Shown here piece after piece: positions 1 to 6,966 of a stretch of 64,000 nt of DNA (position 1 is the stretch's first letter; the number at the start of each line of letters is the position of its first letter). A program made the position numbers and the translations under genes. The DNA is from Candidatus Martarchaeota archaeon (GTDB taxonomy: Archaea > Micrarchaeota > Micrarchaeia > Micrarchaeales > Micrarchaeaceae): positions 16,839 to 80,838 of the forward strand of contig JAMCYG010000021.1 of assembly GCA_023473425.1 (NCBI GenBank), given 5' to 3'. The notes beneath the pieces are model-generated. The model saw nothing but the letters and a program-made list of their open reading frames with translations, was not told where the DNA came from and ran no database searches.

Positions 1-81
1 ATAAATTGGCGGAGATTTTACTTATAAAACTATACTTATGCTGCATGCAAGAAAACGGTGTTTCGGATAGTTGGCAATAAT

Positions 82-1089
82 ATGAAGCGCAGAAGTGGGC
101 GCGGCAGCAAGCCCGCGCAGTCGTCGTTGCACAAGAGGCAATCGACAATAAAAGTGTGGCCTCTGTACATTGTTCTTGCTGCGCTTGTGGTTTTGTACAT
201 ACTATTTCAGGCGACTGCACTGTCGCTGGCCTTCGGGATAGCCGCGTTCGTGGTCATAGCCGCCATACTGTTACTTGAGATATCATTAGGCGTTAAGGAA
301 AGCGGCTACAGGAAAAGCATGCTGGAGTTCGCGGCTGTAATAATTGCAGTTGTAATATTCTGGCTCGCGCTAAGAATCGTGATGGGCACCAGTTCGCCGC
401 TTGATGTAGTGCCGAGTTGCAGCATGCTTCCAACTCTTTCAAGGGGGGACATGATACTGGTAAAAGGCGTGAACGCACAAGAGCTCAAGGCTCCGGTAGT
501 CGATGTGAGCAGCGCCCAGATGCAATCAATGCTGTCTAACATGGGCGCAGAGGACCTATCCTGCGTAGCATATAAGATAAACGGCGGCAGCGCGGTCGTA
601 TCACAGACCGTATATCCTGGATATTCAGTTGGACTTTACGACCCACAGTTCAATAAGATCGTCTCTGGACAGTCTGGCAACCTGATAAAGTATATATGCG
701 GTGAGAGGAACGTGACGTTCTCCAACGGCACAACTGAGCAGATCGCATACCTTACTGGAATAAGCATAGCTGGCACCAATATAACTGGCGACGCCGGCAA
801 CCCGATAATCGTGTACAAGACGCTGCTGCAGGACTCCTTCTACAAGGATGGCGACACATATGTCGTCCATAGGGTATATGCAGTGATAGACGCTAGCGGA
901 AACTACTATGTGCTTACGAAAGGAGACAACAACCCTGGTCTAGACATACAGTATGGCAATTATCCGATAGGTGAGGGCTACATAGAAGGCAGGGTGGTGG
1001 CTTCCATACCTTATTTAGGCTACCTGAAACTCATATTGAGCGGTGCCATAGCCCAGCCTGCCGGCTGCAACTACGTTATACAGCACTGA
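82..1089 (+). CDS. Signal peptidase I (archaeal/Sec11 type, S26B)
   Basis: Membrane serine peptidase that would remove signal peptides from exported proteins outside the membrane. A basic N-terminus is followed by three hydrophobic segments (about residues 26-43, 47-66, 82-100). The catalytic Ser is about residue 114 in SCSMLPTL. The second active residue is His, about 263 in YVVHRV, as in archaeal and ER enzymes where bacteria have Lys; Asp about 282 follows in KGDNN. Roughly 150 residues separate the Ser and His boxes, far more than usual, so the periplasmic-side domain carries a large insertion. I chose the ATG at 82; an in-frame GTG at 58 adds only eight residues. A TATA-like stretch lies near 20-29. 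Confidence 0.85.
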   Translation: MKRRSGRGSKPAQSSLHKRQSTIKVWPLYIVLAALVVLYILFQATALSLAFGIAAFVVIAAILLLEISLGVKESGYRKSMLEFAAVIIAVVIFWLALRIVMGTSSPLDVVPSCSMLPTLSRGDMILVKGVNAQELKAPVVDVSSAQMQSMLSNMGAEDLSCVAYKINGGSAVVSQTVYPGYSVGLYDPQFNKIVSGQSGNLIKYICGERNVTFSNGTTEQIAYLTGISIAGTNITGDAGNPIIVYKTLLQDSFYKDGDTYVVHRVYAVIDASGNYYVLTKGDNNPGLDIQYGNYPIGEGYIEGRVVASIPYLGYLKLILSGAIAQPAGCNYVIQH

Positions 1090-1377
1090 ATGCACTGAGC
1101 ACTGCAGCGGGTACCATGACAGTAAATGTAGGAAAGAATGCAGTGCTTCTTATCTGATGGCAATGCGCTAGGCGATGTGCGGCTGCAGGGTTCGGCCTGC
1201 AGCATGCGGACTTCCCTAATTCACTCCTTATTCCATTTCTTCATCGTAAATGCAATAGATATTTATAGCTTTCCCGCTATAATTACTATGCCGGCCCGCT
1301 CCCTGTAAAGCAGGTCAGCATGAAGGCTTTTCGGGCTTTCTTTTATTCGGTAAATTAAGTGTTATTTAGTGAGCATT
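1090..1377. other. Gene-free region with two hairpins and the eL30 promoter
   Basis: No credible ORF. Two inverted repeats are visible: a 9-bp pair, AGCACTGCA at 1098-1106 with TGCAGTGCT at 1139-1147, and a perfect 8-bp hairpin at 1182-1203 (GCTGCAGG, loop GTTCGG). Either could end the signal peptidase transcript or belong to an unrecognised RNA. A TATA box (ATTTATAGC, about 1260-1268) predicts a start near 1287, giving eL30 a leader of roughly 90 nt, long for an archaeon. The leader contains a small CCTG/CAGG hairpin. Confidence 0.5.
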
Positions 1378-1677
1378 ATGGCTAATCTTGCCAGCGATAT
1401 ACGTCTAGCTGTGGATAGCGGCGAAGTCGCGATTGGAATAAACAGCGTCATGGAGTCGATGGCCTCCGGCAAGGCGAAGCTAGTCATAGCATCATCGAAG
1501 AATAAGCCCGGGGCGCTCAGCGACATAGAACACGTCGCCAAGCTCGCTGAAGTCAAAGTCATAGTTTTCGATGGCGATCCCATACAGCTTGGAACAGTAT
1601 GCGGGAAGCCATACTCTGTGTCCGCGATATCTATAATAGACCAGGGCAACTCCAATATACTTGATGAGAATTACTGA
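1378..1677 (+). CDS. rpl30e: Ribosomal protein eL30
   Basis: Large-subunit protein of the L7Ae/L30e RNA-binding fold, 99 residues, normal for the family. Recognisable parts are GKAKLVIASSKNKPG near residue 33 (the RNA-contact helix region) and KVIVFDGDPIQLGTVCGKP, ending in the usual acidic tail. I chose the ATG at 1378; the GTG at 1369 would add three residues. It opens a block eL30-uS12-uS7-EF-2 on one strand with short gaps, the archaeal equivalent of the str operon. Confidence 0.95.
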   Translation: MANLASDIRLAVDSGEVAIGINSVMESMASGKAKLVIASSKNKPGALSDIEHVAKLAEVKVIVFDGDPIQLGTVCGKPYSVSAISIIDQGNSNILDENY

Positions 1678-1711
1678 ATTGCATTACTGAATCATAAATC
1701 ATGGTGATTTA

Positions 1712-2140
1712 TTGCCAAACGGCGAATTTGCTGCAAGAAAACTAGTAAGACAGAGGAAGCATCAGCGCATGCTAAAGAAGACCTTAAAGAGGAGGAAGCT
1801 AAAGCTGAAGCAGAAGTATGACGCAATCGGCACAGTGCCAAGGGCGAAGGGCCTTGTCCTACAGAAGATAATAGTCGAACAGAAGCAACCGAACTCTGGG
1901 CAGATAAAAGGTGTCAGGGTTCAACTGATAAAGAATGGCAAGATTGTGAGCGCCTTCTCGCCTGGAGACGGTACAATAAATCATATAGATGAGCACGATG
2001 AAGTCACTCTTGAGGGCCTTGGCGGCTCCCAGAGGGGTCAGATGGGCGCTATTCCGGGCTGGAAGTACAAGGTAATTGAAGTTAATGGTGCAAACCTGTG
2101 GCTCGTAAGGTGCGGCAAGAAAGAGAAGCCGAAGAGATGA
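1712..2140 (+). CDS. rps12: Ribosomal protein uS12 (variant decoding-centre loops)
   Basis: Small-subunit protein of the decoding centre that contacts EF-1A and EF-2, 142 residues. It starts at TTG 1712 with GGTG exactly 5 nt upstream. The fold is clear (VRVQLIKNGK, FSPGDGTINHIDEHDEV, KEKP end). Both signature loops deviate: the usual PNSA-x-RK loop reads PNSGQIK (residues 60-66), and the usual MGDIPG reads MGAIPG, with Ala113 replacing the near-invariant Asp. These are the surfaces that meet the decoding site and EF-2, whose gene lies just downstream and is itself unusual. Confidence 0.95.
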   Translation: MPNGEFAARKLVRQRKHQRMLKKTLKRRKLKLKQKYDAIGTVPRAKGLVLQKIIVEQKQPNSGQIKGVRVQLIKNGKIVSAFSPGDGTINHIDEHDEVTLEGLGGSQRGQMGAIPGWKYKVIEVNGANLWLVRCGKKEKPKR

Positions 2141-2149
2141 CGTGATCAG

Positions 2150-2929
2150 ATGGATCAGGAGAATGTTCCAAAGAGTATTGAAAGCGCAAATGTTCAGGCG
2201 CCCGAGCCAAAGGCGGATGCAAAGCCGAAGAGAAAGAGCGTACCAAGAAAGAAGGCAAGCGTCCAGGCAGCTGAGAATGCAGGCGATGCAGAGTCCCAGA
2301 GCGAAGATTCTCGAGTTCATTCCAGGAACACAGTCCTTCTATTCGGCAAATACAGCTATGACGTTAAGATAAGCGACCCGAGCCTGAGAAACTACGTAAA
2401 CCTTACGCCTCAAGAGTATCCAATGTCGTTTAGAAGGGGTAGTCAGAAGCAGTTTTCAAAGGCAGACATAAACATCATAGAAAGGCTCGAAAATTCCCTA
2501 ATGCGCGGCGGAACAGGCAGTAAGATAGGCGGGCACGTGATAAGGACTGAGGGGCGGCTTCAGGGCAAGAAGCAGAAGGTGCTTAAGATAATAGAGTCCG
2601 CATTCGACAGGGTGAGCCAGAAGACAAACCAGAACCCGATAGAGATTCTCGTCAGGGCGCTAGAGAACAGCGCGCCGATAGAGGATACCACTAGGGTGAG
2701 GTATGGTGGCATAATATCAAACGTCGCGGTCGACGTGAGTGCCAGTCGCAGGCTCGACATTGCGCTCAGAAACATAGCAATTGCAGCCATAGTTGGCGCG
2801 TTCAAGAAAAAGAGGAAGATAGACGAAGCCCTGGCGGACGAGCTGATTCTTGCTGCGAACAATGATGTGAACAGCTACGCGACCAAGCGCAAGAACGAGA
2901 TAGAGCGCATGGCTAGGAGTGCGAAGTAG
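2150..2929 (+). CDS. rps7: Ribosomal protein uS7 with long charged N-terminal extension
   Basis: Primary 16S rRNA-binding protein of the small-subunit head, 259 residues. The conserved core begins near residue 60 (VLLFGKYSYDVKISDPSL) and runs through GGIISNVAVDVSASRRLDIA to the terminal ATKRKNEIERMARSAK helix. The first 55 or so residues are low-complexity Lys/Ala/Glu/Ser, an extension beyond the family norm. The gene lies 9 nt after uS12 and overlaps nothing once EF-2 is started at 2955. Confidence 0.95.
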   Translation: MDQENVPKSIESANVQAPEPKADAKPKRKSVPRKKASVQAAENAGDAESQSEDSRVHSRNTVLLFGKYSYDVKISDPSLRNYVNLTPQEYPMSFRRGSQKQFSKADINIIERLENSLMRGGTGSKIGGHVIRTEGRLQGKKQKVLKIIESAFDRVSQKTNQNPIEILVRALENSAPIEDTTRVRYGGIISNVAVDVSASRRLDIALRNIAIAAIVGAFKKKRKIDEALADELILAANNDVNSYATKRKNEIERMARSAK

Positions 2930-2954
2930 CGCCAGAAATCACGAAGTGAGTAGT

Positions 2955-5147
2955 ATGGTAAGGAAAGAGTACATAGTAGAAGAAATAGCAAAGCTGATGA
3001 ACGACGTTGACAACATAAGAAACGTCGCAATCATCGCCCACGTACACCATGGGAAGACTACGCTTACCGATACCCTTCTGGTCAAGGTAGGCCTGATATC
3101 AAAAGCGGTATCTGGAGATGTACTCTACACGAACTTCGACGCAATCGAGAAGGAAAGGAAGATGACAATAAAGTCCGCCAACATCTCGCTCGGTTTTGAT
3201 TACAAAGGCAAGGATTACATAATTAATCTGATAGACACGCCAGGCCACGTCGACTTCGGTGGGCACGTTACCAGGTCAATGAGGGCTGTCGACGGAGTGG
3301 TAATAGTCATAGATCCTGTGGAAATGATAATGCCTCAGACCGAGACTGTGCTGAGGCAGGCCCTTCAGGAGCGCGCCAAGCCGGTCCTATTCATCAACAA
3401 GGTGGACAGGCTGCTCACAGAGCTCAGGTTGACACCGGAGCAAACGCAGGAAAGGATTGCGACGCTCATAAATGACGTAAACGATCTGGTAGACAAGTAT
3501 GCTCCAGAAGAGTATGTCGATGCTTGGAAAGTGAGCGTAGAGAAGGGAACGGTTGCCATGGGGTCCGCATATGAGCGGTGGGCAATGTCGAAGTACATCC
3601 TTCAAAGCAATAACGTTACATTCAAAGAGATATTCAAGTACACAGCTGAAGAGAACATACCAAAGCTGCAGGAGCTGGCGCCAATAGAAGACTCTATCCT
3701 TCCTATGATGATAGAGCACCTGCCTTCCCCGAAGGTGGCTCAGCAGTATAGGATACCTAGGATATGGCACGGGGACCTGAACAGCCCGGCTGGCAAGTCC
3801 ATGCTCGGCACCGACGCAAGCGCCAAGACCAACATGGTGGTTTTCGGCATAGTAGAGGACAGGCAGAGCGGAGAGGTAGCGGTAGGCCGCGTATTCTCTG
3901 GAGTGGCGAAGAAGGGTCTGGAAGTTCATATTTCTGGAAGCGAAAGCACTCAGAAGGTGCAGCAGGTCGGCATCTACATGGCCAAGGACAGGATAACTAT
4001 TGATGCAGTCCCGGCAGGCAACATAGCCGCGCTGGTCGGTCTGAAGAACGTTTCCGTTGGCGATACCCTGAGCGAAGAGCAGATCGAGCCCTTCGAGAGC
4101 ATAACCCACTACTCCAAGCCCGTGGTGACAAAGTCCATAGAGGCTAAGGATTCGAGGGACACTAGCAAGCTGATAGAGGCGCTGCACGATCTTTCGAAGG
4201 AGGACCCTACTATAAAGGTTGAAATAAACCAAGAGACAGGCGAGCACCTCGTCGCTGGAATGGGAGAACTGCACCTAGAGATAATAGAAACCAAGGTCAG
4301 GGACGAGTACAAGATACCAATAGTGTCCAGCGAGCCAATAGTTGTCTATCAAGAAACAATAGAGAAGAAGGTTGGTCCAATAGAAGGCAAGTCGCCGAAC
4401 AGGCACTCAAGGTTCTACATTACTGTAGAGCCGCTTAAGGAGTCGATACTCAAAGCCATAGACGAAGGCAAAGTCAGGGAAGGCAAGACCAAGGGCAAGT
4501 CCAACATAGAGGCGCTCATAGAGGCAGGCATGGAGAGGGACGTCGCAAAGGGTGTAGTCGACATCCGCAACGACTGCATACTGACTGATGTCACAAAAGG
4601 AGTCCAATACATGAATGAGGTAATGGAGCTGCTCATCGACGGCTTTGAGAGCGCTGTGAAAGATGGGCCGCTAGCAAGGGAGAAATGCACAGGCGTGCTT
4701 GTTAGCATAGTAGATGCCACTATACACGAAGATCCCGTGCATAGGGGTCCTGCGCAGATAATACCTGCCATAAGGAGGGCGATATATGCGGCAATGCTCA
4801 CGTCAGGCGTTGCATTGCTCGAGCCCAAGCAGAACTTCACGATAAGCATACCGCAGGACATGCTCTCCAGCGTGATAACAATGCTGCAGAGCAAGCGCGG
4901 CCAGGTAACAAACATAAGTCAGGAAAGGGAGGCCGCTACTATACAGGCCAAGATGCCTGTAGCAGAGGTCATAAAGGGATTTTCAAACGATCTCAGAGGC
5001 CTTACACAGGGAAGGGCGCTCTGGTCGCAGGAGTTCGCAGGCTATGAAAAGCTGCCAGCCCAGCTTCAGGACAAGATAGTCAGGGATATAAGGACGAGGA
5101 AAGGGCAGAATCCCGAACCGCCGAAGCCCGCTGACTTCACGGACTGA
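2955..5147 (+). CDS. fusA: Translation elongation factor 2 with atypical GTPase motifs
   Basis: GTPase that translocates the ribosome, 730 residues from the ATG at 2955, matching archaeal EF-2. All five domains are recognisable. The diphthamide target is His596 in the VHRGPAQ loop, and the modifying enzyme gene dph2 is also in this window. G4 is normal (NKVD), as is the switch-II DTPGHVDF. Two GTPase positions are not: the P-loop reads AHVHHGKTT (His31 where AHVDHGKT is near-invariant) and switch I reads ERKMT (Lys69-Met70 for the usual RGIT). GGDVTRAMRA has also become GGHVTRSMRA. Everything else suggests a working, essential gene. Confidence 0.97.
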   Translation: MVRKEYIVEEIAKLMNDVDNIRNVAIIAHVHHGKTTLTDTLLVKVGLISKAVSGDVLYTNFDAIEKERKMTIKSANISLGFDYKGKDYIINLIDTPGHVDFGGHVTRSMRAVDGVVIVIDPVEMIMPQTETVLRQALQERAKPVLFINKVDRLLTELRLTPEQTQERIATLINDVNDLVDKYAPEEYVDAWKVSVEKGTVAMGSAYERWAMSKYILQSNNVTFKEIFKYTAEENIPKLQELAPIEDSILPMMIEHLPSPKVAQQYRIPRIWHGDLNSPAGKSMLGTDASAKTNMVVFGIVEDRQSGEVAVGRVFSGVAKKGLEVHISGSESTQKVQQVGIYMAKDRITIDAVPAGNIAALVGLKNVSVGDTLSEEQIEPFESITHYSKPVVTKSIEAKDSRDTSKLIEALHDLSKEDPTIKVEINQETGEHLVAGMGELHLEIIETKVRDEYKIPIVSSEPIVVYQETIEKKVGPIEGKSPNRHSRFYITVEPLKESILKAIDEGKVREGKTKGKSNIEALIEAGMERDVAKGVVDIRNDCILTDVTKGVQYMNEVMELLIDGFESAVKDGPLAREKCTGVLVSIVDATIHEDPVHRGPAQIIPAIRRAIYAAMLTSGVALLEPKQNFTISIPQDMLSSVITMLQSKRGQVTNISQEREAATIQAKMPVAEVIKGFSNDLRGLTQGRALWSQEFAGYEKLPAQLQDKIVRDIRTRKGQNPEPPKPADFTD

Positions 5148-5171
5148 CAGTCGCATCTGGCGGTTTGCAAG

Positions 5172-5273
5172 CATTTATATATGTTGAGCAGCATTAGATA
5201 TTCTGCTGATTGTCTTGGGTGCATCCTGCGCCCCTAGTATATCGGATGAAGTTCTAGGACAGACGGTGAAAAT
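5172..5273 (+). promoter_or_regulatory. Promoter and about 70-nt structured leader of eL8
   Basis: A TATA box (ATTTATATATG, 5173-5183) predicts transcription from about 5205, leaving a leader of about 70 nt before the start at 5274. The leader holds a 6-bp hairpin, GGGTGC-ATCCT-GCGCCC (5217-5233), with CTGA before it (5205-5208) and GATGA after it (5244-5248). A strong ribosome-binding site, GGTG at 5265-5268, lies 5 nt before ATG. L7Ae can repress its own mRNA through a leader kink-turn in some archaea. I could not build a convincing kink-turn here. Confidence 0.45.
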
Positions 5274-5819
5274 ATGGCAACTTTCGCAAAGTTCGAAGTA
5301 TCAGATGAAGTCGTTCAGAAGACATACGAGGCCCTGCAGCAGGCAAGGCAGAAGGGCACCATAAGGAAGGGAGCCAATGAAGCCACAAAGAGCGTAGAAC
5401 GTGGAATGGCTAAGTTCGTAGTGGTCGCCACTGACGTTATACCACAAGAAGTTGTGATGCACATACCTATACTGTGCGAGCAGAAGGGCATACCGTTTAC
5501 ATATGTGCCGAGCAAGACTGATCTAGGCAAGTCGATAGGCATGAGCGTCTCCTGTGCTGCCGTAGCTGTGGAGAACGAGGGAGAGGCAAAAGCGAGCATA
5601 GCCGAGGTTGTTTCTAAAATAACCGGCATAGCTGCCCCCAAAAAGGAGGAGAAGAAATCCGAAGGCGCAGAGCAGAAGGCTGAGAAGAAAGAGAAGAAGC
5701 CGAAGAAGGCCAAAGCTGAGAAGGCTGAAGCTCCTGCTGCTCCTACTGTACCAGCAGAGGGTGCGAAGGCTGAAGCTCCGGCAGAAGCACATGCGGAAGC
5801 AGAGCCCAAGTCGGAATAA
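5274..5819 (+). CDS. rpl7ae: Ribosomal protein eL8 (L7Ae) with acidic/basic tail
   Basis: Kink-turn-binding protein of the large subunit, also a core part of C/D and H/ACA guide RNPs and archaeal RNase P. The first 120 residues are a complete L7Ae fold: KGANEATKSVERG, VVVATDVIPQEVV, IPILCEQKGIPF. A tail of about 60 residues of Lys, Glu, Ala and Pro (from about residue 122) exceeds the usual 120-residue length. It heads the common archaeal cluster eL8-eS28-eL24. The start has GGTG with 5-nt spacing. The C/D sRNA and fibrillarin elsewhere in this window are its likely RNP partners. Confidence 0.96.
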   Translation: MATFAKFEVSDEVVQKTYEALQQARQKGTIRKGANEATKSVERGMAKFVVVATDVIPQEVVMHIPILCEQKGIPFTYVPSKTDLGKSIGMSVSCAAVAVENEGEAKASIAEVVSKITGIAAPKKEEKKSEGAEQKAEKKEKKPKKAKAEKAEAPAAPTVPAEGAKAEAPAEAHAEAEPKSE

Positions 5820-5853
5820 ACAATAAATAATCTAGCGTTCATCGAGTGTTATT

Positions 5854-6144
5854 ATGGCTGATGCGAAACAACCGTCAAAACCGCAGGCGGCACCGCAGCC
5901 TGCGTCGCAGCCCGCACCTCAGCCTGCAGGATCGTTCAACGGCTTCCTCGCAGAAGTTATTGAGGTCAAGCAGAAGGTCAAGACTGGCATATATGGTGAA
6001 ATATACACGGTCTCATGCAGGATACTTGAAGGCAGGGACAGTGGAAGGATAATAAGGAGAAACCTCCTCGGCCCGATAAAGGCCGGCGACGTGATAAGGC
6101 TTCCAGACACAAGTAGGGAAGCCAAGGACATAAAAGTCAAGTGA
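5854..6144 (+). CDS. rps28e: Ribosomal protein eS28 with Gln/Pro/Ala N-terminal tail
   Basis: Small-subunit protein with an S1-like beta-barrel near the mRNA exit. The core (GEIYTVSCRILEGRDSGRII, RRNLLGPIKAGD, DTSREAKDIK) starts near residue 30 and is complete. About 26 residues of Gln, Pro and Ala precede it, which typical eS28 (about 65-75 residues) lacks. The ATG at 5854 follows AGTG with 5-nt spacing. It lies 34 nt after eL8 and 16 nt before eL24. Confidence 0.93.
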   Translation: MADAKQPSKPQAAPQPASQPAPQPAGSFNGFLAEVIEVKQKVKTGIYGEIYTVSCRILEGRDSGRIIRRNLLGPIKAGDVIRLPDTSREAKDIKVK

Positions 6145-6160
6145 CTCTGGGTGCTATGCT

Positions 6161-6325
6161 ATGAAATGCTCATATTGCTCAAAGGAAATACCAAAAGGCA
6201 CGGGCACGATGTATGTCACTAGAGCCGGTGCGATAAAGTACTACTGCTCAAGCAGGTGCTTTAAGAGTAACACTAAGATACACAGGAAGATAAATAAGAA
6301 GGAAGTTGCATCTCATAGCAAGTGA
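6161..6325 (+). CDS. rpl24e: Ribosomal protein eL24
   Basis: Zinc-binding large-subunit protein of 54 residues. It shows the eL24 pattern: MKCSYCSKEIPKGTGTMYV with Cys3 and Cys6, YYCSSRCF with the second metal pair (Cys29, Cys33), and a basic C-terminus. It is the third gene of the eL8-eS28-eL24 cluster. Confidence 0.93.
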   Translation: MKCSYCSKEIPKGTGTMYVTRAGAIKYYCSSRCFKSNTKIHRKINKKEVASHSK

Positions 6326-6414
6326 GCCATAAGTGGTGCCGCTTCAAATCTATATCTGGTGCCTGGCCTAATCCTTATCATGATGTCTAGCGCATGCCGG
6401 CCAAGTCCGCTTAC

Positions 6415-6936
6415 TCAGTCTTTCTTGCTTTCCCCTTCAGAGCCGCCCTTCTTTTCTATGAGCTTCTTTCCAAGTTCTACCCTATTCTCTATCTGCTTCT
6501 CTATATTCTGCAGGTCTTCGGGCTTGAGCACACGCTCCAGCATGAACTTTGAATAGCCCAGGGAAAGCTGCGACAGGTCCATGAGCATGGACTGCAGGTC
6601 ATTCACGTTGAACTTCATGTCCTTCATAGGCTTGATTATCTCTATGCCTGCCGGCGCATAGTTGAAAGATATGCTGACTAGCGAAAAGAAACTCTTGACT
6701 AGCAAGGTCACCTCTGCACTTGACACGAATATGCCTTTATTCTCGAGGGGCTCCTCAACCGCCCCATAGCAGTAGACGACCCCCTTTTCCTTAAGAAGGT
6801 GCTTGTTTATAAGGTCGACAAGCAGTGGCTGCAACTTGTCCTTCTCATTGCTCTGCATATCAAAATACATCTTAACTAGAACGCCGCCCTTTGCTATCGT
6901 TTCCTCCGTTACCTCGTCTACCTGGGATTTAACCAT
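6415..6936 (-). CDS. Conserved-looking hypothetical protein, 173 aa
   Basis: I do not recognise this protein. It is soluble, mixed alpha/beta by appearance, with no signal peptide or membrane segment. The C-terminal 50 residues are strongly helical and charged (LERVLKPEDLQNIEKQIENR...) and may form a coiled coil. The start ATG at 6936 has TGTG 5 nt upstream, the local ribosome-binding pattern, which supports it as a real gene. It lies 31 nt downstream of hisS on the same strand and may be cotranscribed with it. Confidence 0.75.
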   Translation of the reverse strand: MVKSQVDEVTEETIAKGGVLVKMYFDMQSNEKDKLQPLLVDLINKHLLKEKGVVYCYGAVEEPLENKGIFVSSAEVTLLVKSFFSLVSISFNYAPAGIEIIKPMKDMKFNVNDLQSMLMDLSQLSLGYSKFMLERVLKPEDLQNIEKQIENRVELGKKLIEKKGGSEGESKKD

Positions 6937-6966
6937 ACAATCACATACCTAACATTAACATCAGCG

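Noticed and set aside
5205-5248. C/D guide RNA in the eL8 leader
   Set aside because: CTGA precedes GATGA, the reverse of a C-then-D order, and the flanking bases do not pair as a box C/D kink-turn.
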